A stretch of DNA of 38,419 nucleotides from assembly GCA_045127535.1 (NCBI GenBank), contig JBGVQN010000068.1, forward strand, positions 1 through 38,419, in the 5' to 3' direction. Shown here one piece after another: positions 23,857 to 33,500 of the stretch. The DNA comes from UBA2942 sp045127535. Its GTDB lineage: Bacteria; Bacillota; Clostridia; Lachnospirales; Lachnospiraceae. The stretch's first letter is position 1. Each line of letters opens with the position of its first letter. Below the pieces are notes generated by a model. It saw only the letters and a list, made by a program, of their open reading frames with translations. It made no database searches and was not told the DNA's origin. Both the position numbers and the translations under genes were made by a program.

Positions 23857-25248
23857 ATGGAGAGTATTGTGCGATTGGCTTCGTTGGAGATTTCCAGCAT
23901 TAAAAATGTCAGAGAAGGCCAGATTACGATGCCAAATGCGTATCGGAAACAACTGACCTATAAGAATCCGGAAATATTAGGCTTATATGGTCAAAACGGT
24001 TCTGGAAAGACAGCAGTCATTGATGCTTTGTATTATTTGCAGAAGATTATGATTGGCAATACCTTGGAAGAAGAACTTGCTGATTATATTGATGCAAGCG
24101 CTGAGAAAGCAGAGGTACATGCTGAATTTTATATATTTGCCCAAGAGGCTGTGTATGAGGCAAATTATAGGCTGGTACTGCATCGATGTGAAAAAGGGGT
24201 GGAGATTCTTCGTGAGACATTAAGCTGTGCGGTAAACGAGGAAGATGTCAGAAGAAATAAGACCATATTTATGGATTATCAGCGTTCAGATAGAGAAGGG
24301 ATCTTTACACCCAAAAAGAGACTGGACGAGGTAGTAGAGGCCAATAAAGAAAACAGGACAGATTTGATCGTAGCCAGGAGGATCGCAGAGAAAAGCAATT
24401 GTTCCTATATTTTTGGAGAAAGCAGCAGAGAAATATTTGCTCAGAGTTATAGTAATGATTTTAAGCATTGTTCCAATGTAATACAGGCATTGTTTAAATT
24501 TGCTTTAAAAGATCTGTTTGTAATACGCAATGCCCATTCCGGTTTGATTTCTGCCAATTTCTTATTGCCTATGGCTTTTCGGGTTGAGCAGGATGAAGTT
24601 GGCATGAAAGGGGATTTTGCAATTCCTTTAACGGAACCGGTTGTTTTGGATGCAGAAAGAAAAGATCTTTTAAAGACAATCGTAGAACAGATTAATATGG
24701 TTCTGTTTACCATTATTCCGGGCATGAAGATCGGTGTGCATGATTATGGCAAGCAGTTAATGGATTCCGGAAAAACCGGATACAGAGTGGAACTGGTTTC
24801 TGTACGTGAAAACATGCCTCCCATTCCCATCCGCATGGAATCAGAAGGAATCATTAAAATCATATCTATTTTAAATGCCCTGATTCAGGCCTTTGGAAAT
24901 CCCTCTATTTGTCTTGCAATTGATGAACTGGATGCTGGTATTTTTGAGTATATGCTGGGTGAATTGCTTGATATTTTTCATAAGAGCGCAAAGGGACAGC
25001 TGATATTTACCTCACACAATTTGCGTGCATTAGAGATGCTGGATAAGGATAGTATCATGTTTTCTACCACCAATCCGGAGAAAAGATATATTCGGATGAA
25101 GAATGTCAAGTCTTCCAATAATCTCAGGGATATGTATATCAGAGTGATTACGCTGGGTGGTCAGGAAGAAGCGATTTATGATGAAACTGACAGTTTGAAA
25201 ATTGCCAGAGCATTTAGAAAGGCGGGAAGAACGATACAGCATGAATGA
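23857..25248 (+). CDS. AAA family ATPase of an ATPase/TOPRIM pair
   Basis: This 463-residue ABC/SMC-like AAA ATPase is of the AAA_15/AAA_21 kind. It opens with a strand-rich segment (LEISSIKNVREGQI), then Walker A GQNGSGKT (45-52). A long middle region follows, then SEGIIKIISILNALI in the signature position, Walker B ICLAIDELD (about 351-359) and the switch FTSHNLRALEML. This is the layout of OLD-family and RloA/AriA-like ATPases of defence systems. I chose the start at 23857 because GGAGG is 8 bases upstream; an ATG at 23842 overlaps that site. The next gene starts 8 bases before this one ends, so they are translationally coupled and probably form one complex. Confidence 0.85.
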   Translation: MESIVRLASLEISSIKNVREGQITMPNAYRKQLTYKNPEILGLYGQNGSGKTAVIDALYYLQKIMIGNTLEEELADYIDASAEKAEVHAEFYIFAQEAVYEANYRLVLHRCEKGVEILRETLSCAVNEEDVRRNKTIFMDYQRSDREGIFTPKKRLDEVVEANKENRTDLIVARRIAEKSNCSYIFGESSREIFAQSYSNDFKHCSNVIQALFKFALKDLFVIRNAHSGLISANFLLPMAFRVEQDEVGMKGDFAIPLTEPVVLDAERKDLLKTIVEQINMVLFTIIPGMKIGVHDYGKQLMDSGKTGYRVELVSVRENMPPIPIRMESEGIIKIISILNALIQAFGNPSICLAIDELDAGIFEYMLGELLDIFHKSAKGQLIFTSHNLRALEMLDKDSIMFSTTNPEKRYIRMKNVKSSNNLRDMYIRVITLGGQEEAIYDETDSLKIARAFRKAGRTIQHE

Positions 25249-25924
25249 AAAGAAAGTAGTAGCATTCATAGTGGAGGGGCCAAGTGATGAAGCTGCGCTG
25301 GGTTCTGTTATGAAAGAATACTTTTCCAGTGATGAGGTACAGTTTGTTGTTGTGCATGGGGACATTACGCTGAAAGATTATGCTTCTTCTGATAGTGTTC
25401 TGAAAAAAATCAATGAACAGATTGAAAGTGTGCGAAATAAGTACAGATATTCCCTGGAGGACTTTAAAAAAGTGATTCATATTGCGGATACAGATGGTGT
25501 ATATATTCCGGAACATGCTGTGCAGGCTGCAGAGGTGGAACATGTGCAATATTATGAAGATCATATAGAAACAGGCAATGTGAAGACAATCATAAACAGG
25601 AATCAGCGTAAGGGCGCTGTGTTGTATAAGCTTCGGAAAACAGGAAAGATCAATGGAATACCATACAAGATATATTTTAACTCCTGTAATTTAGAACATG
25701 TGCTGTATGGTGCATTAAAAGATTTTTCAGATGAAGAGAAGCAGATCCTATCAGATGATTTTGCAGATCAGTATGAGGGCAACGTAGACGGGTTCATAGA
25801 ATTTATTTCAGACCCGAAGATTGCAGTACCAGGTGCATATCAGAAAACATGGGACTACATTGAAAAAGATAAAAATTCCCTTCACCGCCACACCAATATG
25901 CACTTGATATTCCATTGTGAGTAA
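25241..25924 (+). CDS. TOPRIM-like protein partnered with the AAA ATPase
   Basis: This 227-residue protein shows a TOPRIM-like pattern: VVAFIVEGPSDEAAL, with the conserved glutamate at E12, and VIHIADTDGVYI, with the DxD at D83/D85. These are the residues that hold metal in OLD-type nucleases, primases and topoisomerases. Later stretches include INGIPYKIYFNSCNLEHVL, which resembles RloB/OLD-like partners. It overlaps the ATPase gene by 8 bases and is closed by a strong terminator, so the two are a self-contained cassette. The likely role is a nuclease or effector controlled by the ATPase, as in OLD, PARIS or AbiL-like systems. This is inference from motifs and pairing. Confidence 0.8.
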   Translation: MNEKKVVAFIVEGPSDEAALGSVMKEYFSSDEVQFVVVHGDITLKDYASSDSVLKKINEQIESVRNKYRYSLEDFKKVIHIADTDGVYIPEHAVQAAEVEHVQYYEDHIETGNVKTIINRNQRKGAVLYKLRKTGKINGIPYKIYFNSCNLEHVLYGALKDFSDEEKQILSDDFADQYEGNVDGFIEFISDPKIAVPGAYQKTWDYIEKDKNSLHRHTNMHLIFHCE

Positions 25925-25942
25925 GTAAAAACGCTTTATCAT

Positions 25943-26006
25943 AAGGTACCCGGCAAATGTGCTGTCCTGATCTAGCAGACAGGGCAGCACATTTGCCGGG
26001 TATCTT
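25943..26006 (+). terminator. Strong bidirectional terminator
   Basis: A 27-bp stem (25943-25969 with 25980-26006, two mismatches) includes CCCGGCAAATGTGCTG and its complement. It sits between the convergent TOPRIM and ogt genes. Confidence 0.85.
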
Positions 26007-26032
26007 ATGTATATTCAGAAAGGTCTACGATT

Positions 26033-26566
26033 TTAAAGTGCAGTGCCTTTCCAAGGAAGATAGAATGCTTCCATATCAGCCCCCTCCAGTGCTAACAGCT
26101 GTATCTTTTTATCAAGTCCTCCTGCATACCCTGCTAAGTTGCCATGCGCTCCCACCACCCGGTGACAGGGGACGATAATGGAGATCTCATTGTGCCCCAC
26201 AGCACCGCCTACTGCCTGCGCAGACATACGGGTCAACCCTCTTTTGGCAGCAAGCTGCTTTGCGATCTCTCCATAGGTCAGGGTTTTTCCGTATGGAATG
26301 GAGCAGAGGATCTGCCACACTTCTTTTTGAAAATCGGTTCCAATCAAGTGGAGGGGGATGGTAAAATCCGGTTTGTTCCCTGCAAAATAAATGGTAAGCC
26401 AGCGTTTCACATCTGCAAACAAAGAAATCTCCCGTTCCTCATGCTCCTTGTCCAAATAAAGTGCAAAATATTTCTGCCCCTCAAACCACAATCCGGTTAA
26501 ACCAACATCATCTGCTGCCAAAAGAATATTACCCATAGGAGACTGATAATGACTGATATACTGCAT
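26033..26566 (-). CDS. ogt: Methylated-DNA--protein-cysteine methyltransferase
   Basis: This 177-residue suicide DNA-repair enzyme transfers alkyl groups from O6-alkylguanine (and O4-alkylthymine) to its own cysteine. The active site PCHRV (133-137, acceptor C134) is intact. The helix-turn-helix DNA-binding part before it reads FQKEVWQILCSIPYGKTLTYGEIA. The closing segment LAGYAGGLDKK...LLALEG is typical. No Ada-like regulatory domain is present. The ATG has AGGAGG 5 bases upstream. It is a stand-alone gene in reverse orientation. Confidence 0.96.
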   Translation of the reverse strand: MQYISHYQSPMGNILLAADDVGLTGLWFEGQKYFALYLDKEHEEREISLFADVKRWLTIYFAGNKPDFTIPLHLIGTDFQKEVWQILCSIPYGKTLTYGEIAKQLAAKRGLTRMSAQAVGGAVGHNEISIIVPCHRVVGAHGNLAGYAGGLDKKIQLLALEGADMEAFYLPWKGTAL

Positions 26567-26806
26567 GGAATCCTCCTGTTCACCTGGTCTTTTTGCTATA
26601 TGATAATTTTATCATAATCAATAAGAGAATCCTATAATAAAATTGCCAGTAGGATCATAATCGTTCCCCAAAAAAGCAGCCTGAAAAACAGGAGGGTAAT
26701 TTTCATAAATTTCTCACAAATGCCTGCTACAAAAGTGCAGTCATATGTGTTACAATAAGAACGCCGACAGGCACTGATATTACATAATATGGAGGAATGG
26801 AAGGAT

Positions 26807-27721
26807 ATGAAGAAGGATAAGAAAAAAACAATCGCCATTGCCATTGTGGGAGTGGCAGTGATTGCCATTGTGGCAGTAGCAGCATTTTTTCTGCAGGATA
26901 GAGGAGAGGATACAACAGGGTCGAAATCATCTGCGGAAATGTCCCGTGAGACGGCTGATGGAGAGAATATGGCATCAGATGGAACGGATGTTACTATAAT
27001 CGATGAGAACATCAATGGCACAGTAGAATCCATAGATGCTACTGTGATAGAAGCAGATCCGGCTACATTAAGCACAGATGACGTGCTGGGATTTGTGCCT
27101 GCCAATGACGATTCAAATGGGGAATCTGAGGATGGTTCAGCATCTGCAGGGGTGACCATTACCCTTTCTGATGCACGGCTCCAGGCAGAAGGAGTGGGAA
27201 TCTATACTGGAAACTTTTTAGAAGATGGAAGTGATGAACCTACGGAAAATGTAGCTGCCCTTCTTGTGAAGAACAATTCTGATCAGATGCTGCAGGTAGG
27301 CGAGATTACGTTTCAGGTGAATGACAGCGAGACAGCAACATTCTTTGTAACCAATCTGCCCGCAGGCGCCAGTGCCCTTGTATTAGAACAGAACAAGCGC
27401 CCATACAGTGAGGAAGATTCCTATACATATGGAAATGCGGTCACCGGTTTTATGGATACCCCAAGCTTAGAGGAAGACAAGTTTGAGATCGTAAAAGAAG
27501 ACGGCAAGCTGACCCTCAAAAACAAGACCGGGGAAAGCTATGAGAAGGTATATGTATATTATAAGTATAAGCAGCTGAACGGAACTTACATGGGAGGCAT
27601 CACCTACCGTACACCATTTGAAAATGTAGCTGCAGGAGGCGAGGCAGAGGCCATTGCCGGCCATTTCAAGGTGGAAGGAAGCGAGATCGTGGACGTACAG
27701 ATCATGGAGGCTACAGAATAA
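26807..27721 (+). CDS. Membrane-anchored extracytoplasmic protein, unknown function
   Basis: This 304-residue protein has a lysine-rich start, one membrane segment (about 9-29), then an acidic, Ser/Asp/Glu-rich linker (about 32-130). A folded C-terminal part (about 130-304) is rich in beta strands (ALLVKNNSDQMLQVGEITFQV, YEKVYVYYKYKQ, GGITYRTPF), like an immunoglobulin- or FxLYD-type domain. I do not recognise the family. I chose the ATG at 26807, with GGAGG 11 bases upstream; an ATG at 26789 would include that site. The LuxR-type regulator starts about 130 bases downstream on the same strand. Confidence 0.7.
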   Translation: MKKDKKKTIAIAIVGVAVIAIVAVAAFFLQDRGEDTTGSKSSAEMSRETADGENMASDGTDVTIIDENINGTVESIDATVIEADPATLSTDDVLGFVPANDDSNGESEDGSASAGVTITLSDARLQAEGVGIYTGNFLEDGSDEPTENVAALLVKNNSDQMLQVGEITFQVNDSETATFFVTNLPAGASALVLEQNKRPYSEEDSYTYGNAVTGFMDTPSLEEDKFEIVKEDGKLTLKNKTGESYEKVYVYYKYKQLNGTYMGGITYRTPFENVAAGGEAEAIAGHFKVEGSEIVDVQIMEATE

Positions 27722-27851
27722 TATAGGAAAAGAGACTGTTCCGGACAAAAGTTCCTCTATGGATATAGAAACCATTCTCATACAGATGCTTTTGCATACG
27801 GGTTTTGGAAGCGTCTGTATTATGATAGGAATGATAAGGAAGCGACAGGAA

Positions 27852-30269
27852 ATGGGATATACAAAAAAAGAAAAACTCTCAGAAGCACTGCTGCAGGCAG
27901 CAGCAGCTCCTCCGGCACTGTACATCAGCGGAGCAGCGGGCATTGGTAAAACCAGGGCGTTGAAAAATTACAAAAATCATATGACTGCCCAGGGAAAGTC
28001 TGTTTGTTATCTGGATATGGAAGCGGATGCCCAGAGAAAAGCGCTTTGGGAAAAGTTGGACAGTGAAAATGGAATAGAAGAAACGGTAATCCTAATCGAC
28101 CATCTGTCAGAAAGCAGAGATACTGCCATATTACAGCTGTTGTCAAAAAAACTGCTGTCAGCAGAGACAGAAAATGGCAGACAAGTGATCCTTGTCAGCC
28201 GTACTGTCCTGCCAAAGGAATTATACCCATGTGTTCAGAAAGGCCGTATTCATGTGCTGGAGGGGACTGGCTCTTTCTATGATGAGAAAGAGCTGCTGGC
28301 TTTGCTGGGACAGATCCAAGTGAATGTTACCTATAAGCAGGTGAGAGCGCTTCTGGAGTGGAGCGGAGGCTGGCCGGCCATTGTGGAGATTGCACTTGCA
28401 GTCATCAGACAGCAGGGAACCATGGAGGTACTGCCCCAGATATCAGACCATCCCATGATACAGCAGTTTGTCCGGGAAGAGATCTGGGAGAACCTGACGC
28501 TGCAGCAGCAAAGCCTATGCTTAAAGCTGGCCATTCTGCCCCAGATTCCCATTCATCTTTTTACAGGAGAAGCTGTCTGGATCCGCAGACAGCTTTTGGG
28601 TTTGTGTATTCTGAAAGAACAGGAGCAGGGAGCAGATACATTTCCTCCTTTTTTCAGAGAATTCTTACTGGCAGAAAGTGCTGACAGGGGAGAAGATGTC
28701 ACTGTCCTTTCCCAGGCGGGAGGCTGGTTTCAGGAAAAAGGCATGTACAGGGAAGCTCTGGACTGCTTTTATCGTGCCAAAGATCCCATCAGTCACAGAA
28801 ACTGTATGCTGGCTGGCTATGAAACCATATTTTGGGAGATAGGAGATCATTCTCTGCTGAAAAAATATGTAAAGTTTTCTATGGAGGAGACAGAAGAAGC
28901 AAAAAAAATAGGGCTCTTTTTAAAAGCCATGATTTGGCTGGACGTAGGAAAATTTGACCGTGTGAAAGATGCGTTACATGTATTAAAAGAAAGCTTTTCC
29001 AATACAAAAAACCCGCAGGATGGACTTTTGTATATCAATCTTCTGTATGATGACCCGAAGATTTCTATTCTGGACTGGATGGAAGAAGCCCTTTCAGTAG
29101 CTGCAATAACGGGAGGAATACATATTTATGGACTGACAGATACCGCCCTTAGCTGCCTGAGCGGGAGAAAGGATCTGTCCGTCCTTTTTTGCCGTAAGAA
29201 GAAAGAGATCGAGCAGTTTAAAAATCAGTGGAACCGCATTTTTGAAGAAGAACAGAGGGACTTTTTCTGTCTGGCTGAAATAGAATATCTGATGGAGACC
29301 AATCGGCAGGAGGAAGCATTAGAGCTGCTGATTCCGTATTTGGTGATCCAGGAGGAAGGAAAAGAGGGGCAGAAGTACCAGGCTGTTTTATTTGGCATGC
29401 TGTGCAGATTTTCTATGATCAGTGAGCTGCTGACCGGTTATGAAGAATTGATCGATGGATATTATAACCGGCTTTTATGTACCGGCAATGTCTGGGAAAA
29501 GCGTAATATAGTTGTTCAGAAAACCATCTATAATGTATGGAAGAAAAAGCTGACATTGTATCCGGATTTTATGGAAGATGACAGGGAGGATTATATTCCC
29601 GTCAGCAGCAAAAACTGTTTTTATCTGCTGCAAAAGGCAAGATACTATCTGTTTTTGCAAAAATATGAGAAAGGCTACATGCTTTTTGGCCGTCTCTGCC
29701 GTTATTACAATACGTACAGGCAATATCTGTATCAGGTAGAATGTGCTTTGGGACAGGCGGTTGCTGCTTACGGGATGAACCGGGGGGCAGAGGCACTGAA
29801 GCGGATGGCTGCTGCATTGGCACAGGCAGAATGTTATCGCTATGTAGGCGTATTCTGCCTGTTTGGCACTGCCGGAAAAAACCTATTGGAGAATTATCTG
29901 GGGATCGTTATGAATCATGGGGGGGATCTGTCAAAATCCCGGAGAAAAACCTACTACTATGGCAATGTAGTAGGAACTTCTGCAGAGAATTACATGAATG
30001 TACTGATGCGGGCAGCCAAAGACAGTATGTCCCGTTATCCCTTTGCACAAAGTGAAGGGGCAGACAAGGGAGATACGTTGACTATGACGGAAATCAGTAT
30101 TTTGCAGTATATAGAACAGGGATATACCAATGCCAGGATCGCGGTTCAGATGAATATTAAGGAAGCAACCGTAAAAAAACATGTTTACAATATCTTCAAA
30201 AAACTGGAGGTAAAGACAAGGGTGCAGGCCATACAAAAGGGAAAACAGATCGGAATATTGGCACGATAG
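27852..30269 (+). CDS. MalT/LAL-type LuxR family transcriptional regulator
   Basis: This protein of about 805 residues has the large ATP-binding LuxR (MalT-like) layout. It has an N-terminal NTPase with Walker A GAAGIGKT (27-34) and acidic Walker B VILIDHL, a long helical TPR-like middle region, and a C-terminal LuxR helix-turn-helix (about 745-800: TMTEISILQYIEQGYTNARI, then ATVKKHVYNIFKKL). Such proteins sense an inducer through the middle region and activate transcription. The start is uncertain: ATGs at 27759, 27822 and 27852 are in frame, and 27852 has AAGGAAG about 8 bases upstream. It lies directly before the giant secreted protein gene and is the obvious candidate regulator of it. Confidence 0.82.
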   Translation: MGYTKKEKLSEALLQAAAAPPALYISGAAGIGKTRALKNYKNHMTAQGKSVCYLDMEADAQRKALWEKLDSENGIEETVILIDHLSESRDTAILQLLSKKLLSAETENGRQVILVSRTVLPKELYPCVQKGRIHVLEGTGSFYDEKELLALLGQIQVNVTYKQVRALLEWSGGWPAIVEIALAVIRQQGTMEVLPQISDHPMIQQFVREEIWENLTLQQQSLCLKLAILPQIPIHLFTGEAVWIRRQLLGLCILKEQEQGADTFPPFFREFLLAESADRGEDVTVLSQAGGWFQEKGMYREALDCFYRAKDPISHRNCMLAGYETIFWEIGDHSLLKKYVKFSMEETEEAKKIGLFLKAMIWLDVGKFDRVKDALHVLKESFSNTKNPQDGLLYINLLYDDPKISILDWMEEALSVAAITGGIHIYGLTDTALSCLSGRKDLSVLFCRKKKEIEQFKNQWNRIFEEEQRDFFCLAEIEYLMETNRQEEALELLIPYLVIQEEGKEGQKYQAVLFGMLCRFSMISELLTGYEELIDGYYNRLLCTGNVWEKRNIVVQKTIYNVWKKKLTLYPDFMEDDREDYIPVSSKNCFYLLQKARYYLFLQKYEKGYMLFGRLCRYYNTYRQYLYQVECALGQAVAAYGMNRGAEALKRMAAALAQAECYRYVGVFCLFGTAGKNLLENYLGIVMNHGGDLSKSRRKTYYYGNVVGTSAENYMNVLMRAAKDSMSRYPFAQSEGADKGDTLTMTEISILQYIEQGYTNARIAVQMNIKEATVKKHVYNIFKKLEVKTRVQAIQKGKQIGILAR

Positions 30270-30299
30270 CAGGAGGCAGATTGCCCTATGCAAAAAAGT

Positions 30300-30354
30300 T
30301 TGAAAGAAAATTGTAAAAAATATAAAATCTGAGAAAAATATACCACTTTAGTGG
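30300..30354 (+). promoter_or_regulatory. Predicted promoter and palindromic site before the giant gene
   Basis: TTGAAA (30300-30305) and TAAAAT (30323-30328) are 17 bases apart, a good sigma-A-type promoter. Just downstream is the palindrome CCACT-TT-AGTGG (30343-30354), a possible operator near +1. The start codon is about 225 bases further, so the transcript has a long leader, in which I recognise no riboswitch. Confidence 0.55.
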
Positions 30355-30577
30355 CATGAAAAAAATAAGAAAGCGTGATACACTGCATTTAGTTTTGTCG
30401 AACTGTCCTTTTTTGGGGACGGGACGATTTTACATAGATATCATGGGACTTGTGAAAGGACGTTCTCGTTTCTTGGAAGCAAAATATGAAAAGCATCTAT
30501 GGAATGAGAAAACGGGACAACCGGACAAAAGGGTGGGAACTTCACAGGGATCCAGGAAAAAAGAAAGGAGAAACTTT

Positions 30578-33500
30578 ATGAACAAAAAGTTTAAGCGTCT
30601 GTTAAGCGCACTGCTTGCCATAGTGATGGTATTTAGTGGACTGCAGTTTGGCGGATGGACGCAGGAAGCGAAAGCAGTAACTGCGGGAACAACCATTTAC
30701 TTTGATACCAATGGTGATGCAAAGTTTACAAAAGACAATGCTATACCAGTGGTTCTCTTTAAAACTGGTAAAGGAGAGGGTGATGCTATCGGAGATTGGG
30801 CAGATATGGAGTTTGTAAAGGGTAATATCTATTCTGCAACCATTCCTGATGGAGCGACACATGTACAGTTCAGAAGAAGTAATGATACAAAGAGTGGAAC
30901 AGAGCATATAGAGTTAAAGGATACAGTCAATTATTACCAAGTAAAAGATTCAGGATGGGTTTATGATAATTGGAGTAATACTGTAAATTGGCTTTATGAG
31001 ACAGTCATTACCCCAGCTGCTTTTGCAGGTAAGACAATCTATGTTACAGGTAGTGCAACTGTGAAGTTATCTACTGGTGACACCGTGACTGGAACACAGT
31101 TGAAGGATGCGGATGGTAACGCACTCAATGTGTATAAATACACATTTGGTGAAACTGTTGAAGAAGGTACAACATTCAGCATTGCAGTTGGAGATACTAC
31201 TTATGTAACCGGAGCGACTAGCGTAAATTCTGCTACACCACTCTATAATACTGAAACAAGTGCATGGGAAGCATATACAGAGCCGGTAACTAAGGTAACA
31301 ATTTATCTGGGATTTCCATCAGGTTCTAGTCCGAATGTATGGCTTACAAAAAATGGGACTGTTGTACAGACTCTTACAGGAGTAACTTCATTTGAGTATG
31401 ACTTGCTTAGCACAACATATGATGGTTTTTATGCTGGATGGGATGGTGATGGAAATCAGACTGATAAAATCAACCTTTCAGAAATTAAAACAAACGTAAC
31501 TGGAAAGAAAAAGGTGCAGTTAACCATTGGCGGTTGGAACAGTGGTAATAATCGTACACATACATGGACTGATGCTGCATATGTGGGTGATGCATCTCTG
31601 AACATTCCATCAGGAAGCATTACAAAGGAAACTGGTGCTTATTATGTATCTACTACCTTCTATGACTATTATTCTGATGTAGAGCTGACAGGTGTAAATA
31701 GAAATACACTGACAGGCGGATTTGATTCTTCTGATGGTAGTAATGATAAAATTCAGGCAAGAACATTTAATGAAGCGGTCAGTGCCTACTTTTATGGAAA
31801 ATTATCAGGAACTTCTTTTAAACCACTTTACTTTGGTGAGTTTACAAAAGCAGCACAATCCTATTATCTCTATGATTTTGCCTACAATAATGTAAGTGGT
31901 GGTGCAAATGGTAGTGGAGCACATCAGGGATTGATTGATTCTACATTGAACAGTGACAAGAATGCTACCATGAATGGCATTGAGCTGCCTTATTTCAATG
32001 AGGAATTCTTAAGAGGCGAAAATTCTGCTGATCAAGCAATTGGTCAGGTGTTTGAGAATGTGCAGTTCCCATTTAAGAAAAATAGTCAAGATTATTGGGA
32101 GTTTGATAGTTCTGTCGCAAGCCAGACTCTTAGAATGAAGCAGGATTCTACCACTAAGGAATATTACCTGGATCGTGTAGGATCAAATGGTGCAGTATAT
32201 GGTGTCAAGTCTGATGGAAGTACGTCATTAGGATTTTTCCCATTTAATGACGCGGCGGAATCAAAAAATGCCAAAAAGCTGAATTACGCATTTGGTGTAC
32301 GCTTCGATATTCCATTTACTATGACAGCAGATGGAAAATATGGAGAAGGGGAGAATAAGCAGGATATTGTTTACAACTTCTCTGGTGATGATGATGTATG
32401 GGTATTCATTGATGGAAAATTAGCTCTTGATATCGGTGGTGACCATGGCGAAGTAAGTGGATACATTAACTTTGCAACCAAAAAAGTATATGTAGAAGGC
32501 AGCGGAGAGAAATCTTTTTCTGACTTAGGAATTACCGTAGAAGCAAATAAGCAGCATACTCTTACCATGTTCTACATGGAGCGTGGTATTTGGGAATCTA
32601 ACATGAAGATCACCTTCAACTTCCCACAGATTAATACATTTGCAGTAAATATGGAAGTAGATGCTTCAAATGTAAATGCATTATTTGCTGATATCGTAAA
32701 GAAGAAGCTGAGCGGATTTGACGTACTTGTTCAGAATTATGCAACTCGTGGAACAGATTTAGCTGGAGCTACAATTACAGAAACTGAAAAAACATATAAT
32801 AGTTTAGATTCAGAAGATTCTTCTACCATTTATTCTGAAGGAAGTCCGGAACAGATCGGAATTCTGACAAGCACAACAGACTCCAATAATAAGTCTGGAA
32901 GAGAAGATGTGCTGTTAGTAAAGTATAAGGCACAGCTGAAAGATACAGCAGATGCAAATGGTCATCGTGTGATCATTTGTCCAGAAGAGGGAACAACCTT
33001 TGATGCATCAAGCGTAAGTGATTATTTACAGTTTGATATGTACAATGAAGGTAGGGGATCTACTGGTGTTCCGTATGTTTACTTGGTGGATAAGAGCGGT
33101 AATAAGATTTACGGATGGGCAAACAGCAGTGTTGCATACAATGGAAATAATAACACATTAACAAGAAATAAGTGGGTTACCGTACAGGTTGATTTGGCGA
33201 AATTAAAGGGAGATAATTCATTTAATTTCAACGAGATAACAGAGATCAGAATTGGATATTGGGATTCCGGTTATACCTATATTGATAACATTACCTTCCA
33301 TAAGGAAGCAACAACAGAAACAAAAAAGGTTGAGTTTAAGACTCCACAGTATGATGTTCCTACCTACCGCTCAATCGAAACCAAGGGATTGGTAAATGCG
33401 ACAGGTGCTATCTATAAGCAGCAGAGAGGCGATGATACAACAAGTCAGTCTTATGTAATTGGTACTGACGGAAAGATCAGACTGTCTAATGGCGATACCG

